Positions 49,278 through 57,810 of a stretch of 64,000 nt of DNA are shown here, in pieces (within the stretch, counting starts at the first letter, position 1; each line of letters begins with the position of its first letter). Under the pieces are notes generated by a model. That model saw nothing but the letters and a program-made list of their open reading frames with translations, had not been told where the DNA came from and ran no database searches. The DNA is from Saccharibacillus sp. O23. GTDB lineage: Bacteria > Bacillota > Bacilli > Paenibacillales > Paenibacillaceae. Location of the stretch: the NCBI RefSeq assembly GCF_002205895.1, contig NZ_NJDE01000004.1, positions 124,001 through 188,000 on the forward strand. The letters run 5' to 3'. The translations under genes and the position numbers were made by a program.

Positions 49278-51970
49278 CTCGGCCCGACCTCTCTTTCGTA
49301 AGGAAATTCGCCGCCGCGCGGAAGCGGACGCAGCGGCAGACGCCGGATATCGAACGGCCAATCTTCCTGCCGGGAGTTCCGGCGCATCAACAGCCGGAGC
49401 GCGCTCGGCACGCCGCTTCGATTCTCCATCCTTTTGAGCCTGTCGCCGTATACGGCCTGCCCTGTCTGGCGCGCGCAGACTTCGCGCGCCAGACGCAGCG
49501 CTTCGCCCGTCTCGCCGGTCTCGAACAAAGCGATCGACAGCAGGCTTGCGGCATCGCTTTGCAAGCCTTCGCCGCAAGCCCGGCGCAGCCGCTCCGCCGC
49601 AGCCGCGTAGTCTCGGCGCTCGATCTCGACAGCGCCCGCGTAATACCAGACGAACGCGAACTCTTGCGGCCGCTCCGGACGATCGAGCAGGTCTTCGATC
49701 GTCCGGAGCGCTTCGTCCGCGCGGCCCAGATCAAGCAGCGCCCCGGCGTAACGCAGCCGGGTCTCGGCATCGCGCGGATCGCGCGCGAGAATGCGCTCCG
49801 CGTACGACAGCACGGCTTCCGCGCGCAGGCCGCCGTCCGCGAACAGCACGTCCAGCGCCGATCTCAGCGCGCGCACATCGTCCGGCAGCCGCTTCGCCGC
49901 CTCGACGAAGGCTTCTTCGGCCTCCGCCGACATTCCGAGAGCGCGGCAGGCCCAGCCGCGGCAGAGCAGCAGTTCGCCTTCGACCGCCGCATCGGCCGAA
50001 GATTCCGCCGATACGTAAGGCGCGGTCGCCGCCACGACTTCGCGGTAAGCGCCGCGGCGCAGGTACAGCTCGCAGAGCGCCGCGAGAAGTTCCGGCGAAT
50101 CGCCGCCGAGATCGCGGGCCGCTTCCAAGCTGTAGGCCGCTTCTTCGTCGCGGCCGGCGCGCAGTTCGCAGTACGCCCGCACCTCTAACGTTCGGCGGTC
50201 CAACGCGCGATATTCGGAGGCGCGTTCGCAATCTTCCAACGCGTCTTCGTATTGTCCGAGCCCGTGCCGCGCGACGGCCCGAATCCCGTAGAAGGCGCTG
50301 CAAGGCTTGATCCGCAGCGCTCGTCCGATCGATTCGAGCGCTTCGTCGAAACGCCCGAGACCGGCCAAGCAGTCCGCGAGCGCCGCATGCAGCCGCGCGT
50401 TCTCGCCGGGAGCCAGAGCGGCGGCACGGCGCAGGTCGGCTTCCGCGGCACGCCATTCCCCGCGTTTAGCGAGATGCAGACCGCGCCGATACCGCGCTTC
50501 GTAACCGTTCTGCCCGGCGGCTTCCGAAGCTGCCACTGCCTCGTCGAAGCGTTCCTCCGCTTCCGCTTCGCGGCCCAGCCGCAGCAGCGTCCGGCCGAGC
50601 AAAGCTTTCATCTCGCCGGTCGATCCGTAGAGCGGCGCTTCCGTCAGCACGCGTTCGCATTCCTCGTAGCGCCCGAGTCCATACAGCAGTTCCCCCGCGG
50701 CATAGCGCGAATCCCGGTCGCCCGGATAACGCTTCAAGATCTCGAGCAGGCGCTGAACCTGCAAGCTTTGCAGATCGAGCAGCCGAATGCGAAGTTCGAT
50801 GTCCGAAGGTTCGAGCATCAGCGCCAGATCGCAGACGTGCTGCGCTTCCATATAACGTTCCGACTCGCGGTAGCAGCGGGCAAGGCCGAGCAGCGCCTGC
50901 GGGTCGTTGGGACGCAGATCGAGCGCCCGCTGAAGCAGCCTCAGCGCTTCGGATGCGCGCTCCGTTTCCAACAAGCGGTCCGCCAGCCGCAGGAACGCGT
51001 CCCGCTCGTCCGGAAACTGCGCGACCAGCTTTCGCCAGTCTTCTTCCGCGCGCAGGTCTTCGCCCAGCAGATGCAGCGCCGCCGCGCGCAGCCGCAGCAG
51101 ATCCGGGTCGCCCGCGAACAACTCGCTTGCCCGATCCCATTCTTCGACGGCTTCGCGCAGCCGTCCGCTTCGAAACAGCCCCGCCCCGCGGGCCCGAAGC
51201 CCGAGGAACTCGTCTTGGTCGAAACCCGGATCGGACGGGACGTATTCGAAGCGCAGCGCCGCGGGCTGGCGGATCGATTCGAGCACGAACGCCGCGAATT
51301 CCGGCGGTACCGAGCGGACCAGCCCTAACTCGTCGCCGGTCCAATCGAACGTCCGATCGAGAACTTGCCAGACCGCATGCGGCAGATGCGGATGCTCCGC
51401 CACGAAGCGCAGCACGTCCGACTGCGCTTCCCGGCGGAACGTCAAATTTCGAAGCCGCTCATCGCCCAGCAGCTCTTCCCAGAGTTCCGGCCGGATGCGC
51501 CGCGCGTACTCGGCGTACAGTTCCTGCATGCGGCGAACCCGTTCCGCCGCTTCAAGCGGCCCGGACTGCATGGACTCCGTCTGCCGTTCGCCGCCGTCTG
51601 CTCCCGCGCCCTCGTCCGGCGACCGGCGGTCTTCCTGCCGCCGTCGGCGCGTCAACCGATTGGCTTCGCCCCAAGCGGGCAGCCGGCCGGCCTCGCCGGA
51701 CGAACCGTAAGACGCCTCGGAATCTTCCGCGCTTTCGGTGTTTGCCTGAACCGACCTATCCGCTGCCGAATCGGGCCCGATCGTTCCCGCGCTCGCTTCC
51801 GCTTGCAGCGTCTTCGCCAATTCCAACGCTTCTCCATAGGCTTCGCGCAGCCGTTGGAACCCTTCCGGATCGTCTTCGGGATGCACTTTCTTGAGCAGCG
51901 CGGCATAAGCGCGCTTGATCGTCCGGGCATCGGCGGTCGGCGCGATGCCGAGAATCTTCCAAACGCCCAT
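49274..51970 (-). CDS. J-domain/TPR protein, likely co-chaperone of HscC
   Basis: An 898-residue protein. The N-terminal about 60 residues are a J-like domain (WKILGIAPTADARTIKRAYA) in which the HPD tripeptide is HPE (KKVHPEDDPEGFQRLREAYGEAL). A disordered acidic linker follows (about 60-140), then a helical region and about 15 TPR-like repeats to the C-terminus. It starts one base after the hscC stop. The repeats would capture clients or partners while the J domain stimulates the HscC ATPase; the HPE variant makes that interaction unusual. Similar J proteins accompany hscC in E. coli (DjlB, DjlC). Confidence 0.85.
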   Translation of the reverse strand: MGVWKILGIAPTADARTIKRAYAALLKKVHPEDDPEGFQRLREAYGEALELAKTLQAEASAGTIGPDSAADRSVQANTESAEDSEASYGSSGEAGRLPAWGEANRLTRRRRQEDRRSPDEGAGADGGERQTESMQSGPLEAAERVRRMQELYAEYARRIRPELWEELLGDERLRNLTFRREAQSDVLRFVAEHPHLPHAVWQVLDRTFDWTGDELGLVRSVPPEFAAFVLESIRQPAALRFEYVPSDPGFDQDEFLGLRARGAGLFRSGRLREAVEEWDRASELFAGDPDLLRLRAAALHLLGEDLRAEEDWRKLVAQFPDERDAFLRLADRLLETERASEALRLLQRALDLRPNDPQALLGLARCYRESERYMEAQHVCDLALMLEPSDIELRIRLLDLQSLQVQRLLEILKRYPGDRDSRYAAGELLYGLGRYEECERVLTEAPLYGSTGEMKALLGRTLLRLGREAEAEERFDEAVAASEAAGQNGYEARYRRGLHLAKRGEWRAAEADLRRAAALAPGENARLHAALADCLAGLGRFDEALESIGRALRIKPCSAFYGIRAVARHGLGQYEDALEDCERASEYRALDRRTLEVRAYCELRAGRDEEAAYSLEAARDLGGDSPELLAALCELYLRRGAYREVVAATAPYVSAESSADAAVEGELLLCRGWACRALGMSAEAEEAFVEAAKRLPDDVRALRSALDVLFADGGLRAEAVLSYAERILARDPRDAETRLRYAGALLDLGRADEALRTIEDLLDRPERPQEFAFVWYYAGAVEIERRDYAAAAERLRRACGEGLQSDAASLLSIALFETGETGEALRLAREVCARQTGQAVYGDRLKRMENRSGVPSALRLLMRRNSRQEDWPFDIRRLPLRPLPRGGEFPYEREVGPR

Positions 51971-51971
51971 A

Positions 51972-53669
51972 TCAGCGCCGGTTCCCTTCGAATTGATTCA
52001 AGAACTGTTCCAGACGCTCCGCCTCTTCGTCGATCTCTCGTTTGTCCTGGCGATGCAGCGCCGCCTCGAAACGCTGCATCGCCAGCCCGATCCACTCACG
52101 TTCGTCGCCGAGCCGCTCTTCGTACAGTCGGTCTCCCCGCGCGAGCAACAGACGGTTGCGCTCCTGCTCTCGCGGGTGCATTTTGAGCGCGGAGAGTTTC
52201 GCCAGCCTGCGCTCGATCTCTTCGCGGCTCATCACGCCCGGATTTTCTTCGATCACGATACGGTGAACGTCGTCCAGCCCTTCCGTTTTGACTTCGACTT
52301 CGAGAATTCCGTTAATATCGTACGTATAGCGGATATCGATATCGCGAATCCCGCTCGTTTCCGGCGGAAACTCCACTTCGAGTTCGCCGAGCAGCAGATT
52401 GTTCGCCGCCAAACGGTTTTCCCCTTGATAGATCTTGACGACGATTTTCTTCTGATCCTCGTTCACCGTGGAGAACCGCTTCACGCGGCTGACCGGCACG
52501 AACGTATTGCGGTCGATGATCGGGCTGAAATGTCCGCTTTCGTATTCGCCGGTCGCGTAAGCCATCGCCACTTCCGTGCCGAGCGTGTACGGACAGACGT
52601 CCGTCATGACCACGTCTTGAAGCTCTTCGCTGCGTTCTTTCATGCCCGCTTGAACGCCAGCGCCCACGGCGACCGTCTCGTCCGGATCGATATGGGCGGC
52701 CGGCAGCCGGCCGAACATGCGGCTGAGCATGCCGTAAACGACAGGCATCCGCGAAGCGCCGCCGACCATGACGATCTCGTCGATCGCATCGCCGTCGATC
52801 GACGCGTCGAGCAGCGCGCGTTCGATCGGGCGGCGCAGCCGATCCACGAGCGGCTGAACGAGCGCTTCGAACCGTTCGCGGCCGATCTCGCGCTCTTTCC
52901 GTTCTCCGTCGATCAGAGCCGACAATTTGAACGGTTTGTGTTTGGTCAGATCGCGTTTGCCCGCTTCCGCCTGCTCGCGCAGCGCGGCCAGCGTTTTGCG
53001 TTCGATCGACGAGACGGACAAGCCGAACGAAGAGAGATAATAATCGACGATCGCGTCCGTGAAATCTTCTCCGCCCAGATAATTGTCTCCGGCGACGGCT
53101 TTGACTTCCATCACGCCGTCGAACAGTTCCAAGATCGATACGTCGAACGTGCCGCCTCCGAGGTCGAAGACCAGAAACTGCGTTTCCGGTTTCTGCTGAT
53201 GCAATCCGTACGCGATCGCGGCCGCCGTCGGTTCGTTCAGCAGGCGCTCGACTTTGAGTCCCGCGAGTTCGCCCGCCATCCGGGTCGCTTTGCGCTGCGT
53301 GTCGTTGAAATAAGCCGGCACGCTGATCACGGCTTCGGTCACCGTTTCGCCGAGGTAGCTTTCCGCATCGGCTTTGAGCGCGCGAAGCACGAGAGCCGAC
53401 AGTTCTTCCGCGCGAAAACGCCGATCTCCCAGCCGAATCTCGCGCGGCGTTCCCATATGGCGCTTGAACGCGGACGTCGTCAGCAGCGGGTGGGTCAGCA
53501 GGCGTTCCCGCGCGATGCGTCCGACGAGAATGTCGCCGTTGTCGTCGAGTCCGACGACCGAAGGCGTCAGCCGATCGCCGAGAGCGTTGGGAATAAGCAG
53601 CGAACGGCCGTCTTTCCAGACGGAAACGGCGCTGTTGGTGGTGCCGAGATCGATTCCGATAATAGTCAT
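51972..53669 (-). CDS. hscC: HscC, specialised Hsp70 chaperone
   Basis: A 565-residue Hsp70, shorter than DnaK (about 610). The ATPase domain has GIDLGTTNSAVSVWKDG, VISVPAYFNDTQRKAT, LNEPTAAAIAYGL, FDLGGGTFDVSIL and VGGASRMP. The substrate domain retains CPYTLGTEVA and RDIDIRYTYDINGILEVEV, but the C-terminal lid is short and lacks the EEVD-like tail, as in HscC (Hsc62). The ATG at 53669 follows CGGAGG. No CIRCE operator is visible upstream. It heads the operon with the J-domain/TPR and DUF1266 genes. Confidence 0.88.
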   Translation of the reverse strand: MTIIGIDLGTTNSAVSVWKDGRSLLIPNALGDRLTPSVVGLDDNGDILVGRIARERLLTHPLLTTSAFKRHMGTPREIRLGDRRFRAEELSALVLRALKADAESYLGETVTEAVISVPAYFNDTQRKATRMAGELAGLKVERLLNEPTAAAIAYGLHQQKPETQFLVFDLGGGTFDVSILELFDGVMEVKAVAGDNYLGGEDFTDAIVDYYLSSFGLSVSSIERKTLAALREQAEAGKRDLTKHKPFKLSALIDGERKEREIGRERFEALVQPLVDRLRRPIERALLDASIDGDAIDEIVMVGGASRMPVVYGMLSRMFGRLPAAHIDPDETVAVGAGVQAGMKERSEELQDVVMTDVCPYTLGTEVAMAYATGEYESGHFSPIIDRNTFVPVSRVKRFSTVNEDQKKIVVKIYQGENRLAANNLLLGELEVEFPPETSGIRDIDIRYTYDINGILEVEVKTEGLDDVHRIVIEENPGVMSREEIERRLAKLSALKMHPREQERNRLLLARGDRLYEERLGDEREWIGLAMQRFEAALHRQDKREIDEEAERLEQFLNQFEGNRR

Positions 53670-53763
53670 GGGTCCTCCGTTTTTCGTGGTATGTAAAATG
53701 AACATCCGATGAATACCAGTTTACCAGCGAAGCGGTTCGTTCGACAAATAAGAAATAAAGCAG

Positions 53764-53800
53764 AAAAAGCCGGATGAGGATTTGCCTCATCCGGCTTTTT
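53764..53800 (-). terminator. Terminator of the decarboxylase/reductase operon
   Basis: AAAAAGCCGGATGAGG pairs with CCTCATCCGGCTTTTT (16 bp) around a 5-base loop; T-runs on both strands. Confidence 0.85.
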
Positions 53801-53923
53801 GAAGAGCGCTGGGTATTTTAAAAAAAATCATCGTCTCGAGATAAACGAACGTCCGAATCACGGTGCCTTGTTCGGTTAATTTTTCGTCCGACTTCACGGC
53901 GTCCGGATATAAAAGGTCGTGCG

Positions 53924-54976
53924 TTACGATAAGCTTTGTTTGTTTGCTTCGACAGCCAGCAGCTTTTCGAACGCTTGAAGATTCGTATCGAAATCGGGCA
54001 CGGTACGCGTTTCTTCCGCGGCTCGGACCTGCGCGACGACCAGATCGTTGAAAGGCGTCGGGATGTCTTTGCCTTCCGCCATCTGCGGCACGACTCCGTT
54101 GATATAGTCGATCTCGGTCTTGCGCTTTTTCTCCAGATCTTGAAGCATGCTCGCTCTCAGCAGTCTCGACGGTTCCATCGTGGTTCTGAACGCGCGGATC
54201 CGCTCGGGAACGTCGCTTTCGCTGCCCAATTCCAGAGACTCCAGATCGAAACCGCCCATCGAAGCGAAACGGATTCCGTTGGCATGTCCGACTTTGATCG
54301 TCTCGTCCGCGATATGCACCGCGCTCGCGATGCCGGTCTCGTGATCCAGAATATCGCCGTACGTTCCGTTCAACGCGGCCGACAACCCGCTGAATGCGTT
54401 ATTGATCAGCAGCTTGGACCATTTCGTGCCGACCAGGTTATCGGAGATATGCGTGCCGCCTACCAGTTCCAATACCGTTTGGATTTTCCGGATGCGGTCC
54501 GTCGTTTCGCCGTTCAATTCTCCGATTTGGAACGCGTACTGTTTGAACTGATCGTATGCGGTCGTCAGCTCGGAAACGCCCGGTTCGATAAACGTCGCGC
54601 CGAATTCGACGGACCCCGCGATCACGCGCTCCGCGCCGACGATCGAAGAGACTTTTTGTTCGGGAATCCCGTTTTGCAAAGAACATACCACGCTGTCTTC
54701 GTTCAGAAACGGTAGCAGTTCCGCAAGCACGGAATCGTTATACAATTGTTTGGTCAGCAGCAGCACCAGATCGTATTTGCCCGACTTGTTTTCCGGTGTG
54801 ACGGCTTTGACTTTCGAATGGAACTCCGTGGTACCCACGACTTTGGCACCGACTCGGTTCAGCGTGTCCACATGTTCCTGATACGCGTCGATCAACTCGA
54901 CGTCCATGCCTCCGTCGGCCAGATAAGCTCCGACGATGGTTCCGAGCGAGCCGGCTCCCAATACGGCGATTCTCAT
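53924..54976 (-). CDS. Ketopantoate-reductase-like (PanE/ApbA family) oxidoreductase
   Basis: A 350-residue NADP-dependent enzyme of the 2-dehydropantoate 2-reductase family. The Rossmann motif is VLGAGSLGTIVGAYLA, followed by the catalytic Lys/Asn region LLTKQLYND and CSLQNGIPEQ. The second domain has TKWSKLLINNAFSGLSAALNGTYG and EIDYINGVVPQM (Lys and Glu pair). It is about 40 residues longer than PanE and stands with acetoacetate decarboxylase rather than pantothenate genes, so the true substrate may be another 2-keto acid. AAGGAGG precedes the ATG; 13 bases separate it from adc. Confidence 0.83.
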   Translation of the reverse strand: MRIAVLGAGSLGTIVGAYLADGGMDVELIDAYQEHVDTLNRVGAKVVGTTEFHSKVKAVTPENKSGKYDLVLLLTKQLYNDSVLAELLPFLNEDSVVCSLQNGIPEQKVSSIVGAERVIAGSVEFGATFIEPGVSELTTAYDQFKQYAFQIGELNGETTDRIRKIQTVLELVGGTHISDNLVGTKWSKLLINNAFSGLSAALNGTYGDILDHETGIASAVHIADETIKVGHANGIRFASMGGFDLESLELGSESDVPERIRAFRTTMEPSRLLRASMLQDLEKKRKTEIDYINGVVPQMAEGKDIPTPFNDLVVAQVRAAEETRTVPDFDTNLQAFEKLLAVEANKQSLS

Positions 54977-54989
54977 GCGTAACTCCTCC

Positions 54990-55736
54990 TTATTTTTGCT
55001 CCAAATAGTTATATATAGGCTGCGCGGCGTTCAAGGTGAGATCCGTCAGAATATGCGAGGCGGATACGACTTCCAATACCGGAAGATCGGCCAAAGGCGC
55101 CAGCGCATGTTCGAACAATTGCAGCCGAGCGGGTCCGCTCCAGGCCCATTTGACGTCGATATCCGTAATCTGCGTGCGGATCAAGTCGCAGACGCGCAGA
55201 TTTCCTTGATAATCCGTCGCGATCTTGACCATAAAGTTAGGGCGGCAGATTTCGTTTTTGGCGGCTTCTTTATCCATCTCGGCATGCTTGTAGCCCATCG
55301 TCGCCGTAGCGACGCGAAGCGAGCCGTAATCCAGCGTGCCGACCAGCGTATCCGAATCGACGTACAGCTTCGGCGCGCCGAGCTTTTTCGGATAAGCCGT
55401 CAGTTCGCGACCGCTCGCGATCGCCGGGAAGTTGTCCACGTACATCGAATGCACGTAGTCTCCTTCTTCGCCGTTGAAGCGGACCGGAATGACCTGCCCG
55501 GCTTCGGTATACGCGCCGAGTCCCGAAACGTCGGGCATCCACATGACTTCGAACCGGACCAGCGGGTCGTCGATTTCGAGCGGCTCCGGAACGGCTGCGC
55601 GCAAAGCTTCCGCATCCGTGCGGTACACGATGTTCAGATATTCGCGGTTCACGAATTTGTAAGGCGGCATCGGATAAGCGGGCGCCGTCAAAGGCGTATT
55701 CAAATTCCGGGCGATGTTATTCATATCGATCTTCAT
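54990..55736 (-). CDS. adc: Acetoacetate decarboxylase
   Basis: A 248-residue enzyme, same length as clostridial Adc, which converts acetoacetate to acetone and CO2. The Schiff-base Lys117 and the adjacent Lys118 lie in ELTAYPKKLGAP, the equivalent of Lys115/116 in C. acetobutylicum. FEVMWMPDVSGLGAYTEAGQVIPV supplies the active-site Glu. AAGGAGG precedes the ATG. It is the first gene of a two-gene operon divergent from a LysR regulator. Related proteins act on other beta-keto acids, so acetoacetate itself is not certain. Confidence 0.88.
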   Translation of the reverse strand: MKIDMNNIARNLNTPLTAPAYPMPPYKFVNREYLNIVYRTDAEALRAAVPEPLEIDDPLVRFEVMWMPDVSGLGAYTEAGQVIPVRFNGEEGDYVHSMYVDNFPAIASGRELTAYPKKLGAPKLYVDSDTLVGTLDYGSLRVATATMGYKHAEMDKEAAKNEICRPNFMVKIATDYQGNLRVCDLIRTQITDIDVKWAWSGPARLQLFEHALAPLADLPVLEVVSASHILTDLTLNAAQPIYNYLEQK

Positions 55737-55775
55737 GAAAAAACGTCCTCCTTCGTTATGCGTTCGTTTCTTTTA

Positions 55776-55788
55776 TAAGATTATCTTA
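55776..55788. promoter_or_regulatory. Inverted repeat near the adc promoter
   Basis: TAAGAT-T-ATCTTA, a 13-bp dyad 40 bases before the adc ATG, within the A+T-rich divergent control region. Confidence 0.35.
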
Positions 55789-55833
55789 CGCCTCGCTTTA
55801 AATTTAATCTAATATATAATATTCTATATATAC

Positions 55834-55849
55834 ATTTATTCGAATAAAT
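55834..55849. promoter_or_regulatory. 16-bp palindrome in front of the LysR gene
   Basis: ATTTATTCGAATAAAT is perfectly self-complementary and lies 14 bases before the LysR ATG. It contains a T-N11-A pattern and is a candidate LysR autoregulatory site. Confidence 0.5.
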
Positions 55850-55862
55850 AGGTGGTGTGCAG

Positions 55863-56747
55863 ATGGAACTGCTTCAGCTCAAGTATTTTCAGACCGTCGC
55901 TTATACCGAACACATCTCCAGAGCGGCCCGGCAGTTGAATATCGCGCAGCCGTCCCTGAGCCTGACGATCAAAAGACTCGAAGACGAGTTAGGCACGGAC
56001 TTGTTCGAGCGGCAAGGAAGAAACATTCGCTTGAGCGCTTCGGGCAAAATTTTGCTCAAACACGTCGATCGGATCTTTACCGAGCTCGAAAACGCGCAGG
56101 CGGAAATCCGCGCGGAAGAACAATCGATCTCCCGTACGTTAAGGATCTCGATCACCAATCCAAGGTTTCTGACCGGACTGATCAGCGAGTATATCAACGG
56201 TTTTCCGGAATCCAAGATCATTCAAGCCATAGGCGCCAAGAACGAGATCTTCGCCAGTCTCAAAAAAGGCGATATCGATCTGGGCATCACCGGCCGTCAT
56301 GCTCCGGACGAGGATATCGAAAGCCGCGTTCTGGTCAACGAAGACATTGTGCTGGTCCTGCCTTCGAATCACCGATTAACCGGGCAGACGGAAGTTTCGT
56401 TAAATCAGGTTGCCGACGAACCGTTTATCACGCTGGCCAATAATGCCGAGTACAGCGAATTTACGAATTTGCTGTGCGAAAAAGCGGGCTTCGTGCCGAA
56501 TATCGCGTTCGAGGTCGATTCGCATCTGCTGGTCGAGATCGTCAAGCTGGATCAAGGCGCGGCGCTGCTTCCGATTTCGATCTGCCGGGCACTGGGGTTG
56601 AATTATATTCGGGTAGCGGACGATTCGGCGGTCTATCCGGTCGCTTTGTCTTGGAACCGGCATAAGACTTTATCCGCTTCGGCCGAGAACTTTCGCGATT
56701 TTATCGTGTCGTATTACGAACGGAATCTGGAGTCGTTTTCGGTCTGA
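55863..56747 (+). CDS. LysR-family regulator
   Basis: A 294-residue LysR-type activator. The winged helix is at 1-60 (LLQLKYFQTVAYTEHISRAARQLNIAQPSLS), a linker helix follows, and the effector domain (about 90-290) has the type-2 periplasmic-binding fold (PRFLTGLI, GDIDLGITG, LLPISIC). The ATG at 55863 is preferred over a GTG at 55857 because GGTGG then has seven-base spacing. It is divergent from adc and the reductase gene across 126 A+T-rich bases with two dyads, so it very likely controls them. The inducer is unknown. Confidence 0.9.
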   Translation: MELLQLKYFQTVAYTEHISRAARQLNIAQPSLSLTIKRLEDELGTDLFERQGRNIRLSASGKILLKHVDRIFTELENAQAEIRAEEQSISRTLRISITNPRFLTGLISEYINGFPESKIIQAIGAKNEIFASLKKGDIDLGITGRHAPDEDIESRVLVNEDIVLVLPSNHRLTGQTEVSLNQVADEPFITLANNAEYSEFTNLLCEKAGFVPNIAFEVDSHLLVEIVKLDQGAALLPISICRALGLNYIRVADDSAVYPVALSWNRHKTLSASAENFRDFIVSYYERNLESFSV

Positions 56748-56787
56748 ACGACTGGCCGGATCGCGGGAAAGCAGGCGTTCGCGCATA

Positions 56788-56823
56788 AAAAAAAGACTTC
56801 GAACAAGATTCGAAGTCTTTTTT
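56788..56823. terminator. Bidirectional terminator
   Basis: AAAAAAGACTTCGAA pairs with TTCGAAGTCTTTTTT around a 5-base loop. It ends the LysR gene and the lipoprotein gene opposite. Confidence 0.8.
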
Positions 56824-56862
56824 GAAGTCTTTTTTTAATTGCGTTTTCCGCCCGGTCTCTTT

Positions 56863-57621
56863 TTAGTCGACGGGTTCGTAAATATCTTCGAGCGCGTATA
56901 CGATTTCGTCGTCCGACAGCGAATATTCTTCGTCCGAGCTTGGCTCTCTGCTGCCGACCCAGATTCCGAAAATCTCGAACGTGTGATCGTCGTACAGCAG
57001 GAATTGAACGGTCATACGTCCTTTTTCTTCTGCGTAGATTGCATCCCCGGTGAACTCGACCACGTCTTCGTTCAGCTCGGACTTATAGTATCTCCACTTC
57101 GGATGGTTGAAGAACTCGTTGAACGCTTCTCCCACCGTCTTGTCTGGATAACGGTCCAGCGTTCCTTTCGTGACTACCTGTACGACTTTCTTGGGATCGT
57201 AATCTTCATAATCTCCGACTTTCTCCGCGATCGCGGGTCCTATTCCGTATTCTCCGCTTCCGCTTTCTACGGTTATCGTAGGATCTACATTTATCGTAGA
57301 CTCTACGTTTACCGTGGCATCCATATTCACTGCAGCGTCGGTATTTATGGTCGTATCGACGTTTAAGCTGCCCGAACCGTCGGAATCCGTTTCGGTTTTC
57401 GATTGAAGCTGCGTACTGCCCGTAGTCGCGCCGACCGTCTTGCTTGTCGTGGTCGTGATCGAACCGTCTTTGTTGACAGTCGTTTCCGGTTGAGGTGCCG
57501 CTTCTTCGGTCTGTGCCGCGGTTTCCGCGACATCGGCCGGCGCATCCTGTTTCGCTTCCGTATTTCCGCCGCAAGCCGTCAAAATCGCGATCAATCCGAT
57601 GGCCATCCATTTGTATTTCAT
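56863..57621 (-). CDS. Lipoprotein with six perfect hexad repeats (252 aa)
   Basis: A signal peptide with lipobox LTAC (Cys17) anchors the protein to the outer face of the membrane. A Thr/Ala/Glu-rich linker (about 20-85) is followed by six consecutive hexads (86-121) of the form [ILV]-[NT]-x-[DE]-x-[TAG], then a folded domain (about 125-252) with many Asp, Glu and aromatic residues. The C-terminal domain has no recognised family. GGGGGG precedes the ATG. It is a single-gene unit. The hexads could form a short beta-helix or stalk. Confidence 0.7.
   Translation of the reverse strand: MKYKWMAIGLIAILTACGGNTEAKQDAPADVAETAAQTEEAAPQPETTVNKDGSITTTTSKTVGATTGSTQLQSKTETDSDGSGSLNVDTTINTDAAVNMDATVNVESTINVDPTITVESGSGEYGIGPAIAEKVGDYEDYDPKKVVQVVTKGTLDRYPDKTVGEAFNEFFNHPKWRYYKSELNEDVVEFTGDAIYAEEKGRMTVQFLLYDDHTFEIFGIWVGSREPSSDEEYSLSDDEIVYALEDIYEPVD
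57259..57366 (-). repeat. Six 18-bp units encoding hexad repeats
   Basis: Six in-frame units encode LNVDTT, INTDAA, VNMDAT, VNVEST, INVDPT and ITVESG. DNA copies share a TTTA(T/C)-GT core but have diverged. Confidence 0.8.
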
Positions 57622-57718
57622 TTTTATTCCCCCCTGAGAATTCTGTATGCCTGCCTAAAGTCTTGCTTGCCTGCAAGCCATAAGTCCTGATACGGGTCCT
57701 ATTCAGGAAAGTTTCGCC

Positions 57719-57750
57719 TTTATCTCATTTTTTGCATATAAAGAGATAAA
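57719..57750. repeat. Inverted repeat upstream of the lipoprotein gene
   Basis: TTTATCTC (57719-57726) and GAGATAAA (57743-57750) form an 8-bp dyad with a 16-base loop, about 100 bases before the lipoprotein ATG. Confidence 0.4.
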
Positions 57751-57755
57751 GGCAC

Positions 57756-57782
57756 AAAAAAACGACCGCCGAAGCGATCGCC
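57756..57782 (-). terminator. Terminator of the amino-acid permease gene
   Basis: CGATCGC and GCGGTCG pair around a TTCG loop; on the reverse strand a run of seven T follows. Confidence 0.75.
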
Positions 57783-57810
57783 TTTTCTATGCCGATGATA
57801 CGTCGCGGGA

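Noticed and set aside
51915-53696. A 593-codon open frame antisense to hscC
   Set aside because: Same mirror effect; the hscC reading has all Hsp70 motifs.
53670-53763. Upstream region of hscC examined for a CIRCE or CtsR heat-shock operator
   Set aside because: No TTAGCACTC-N9-GAGTGCTAA or tandem heptad is present.
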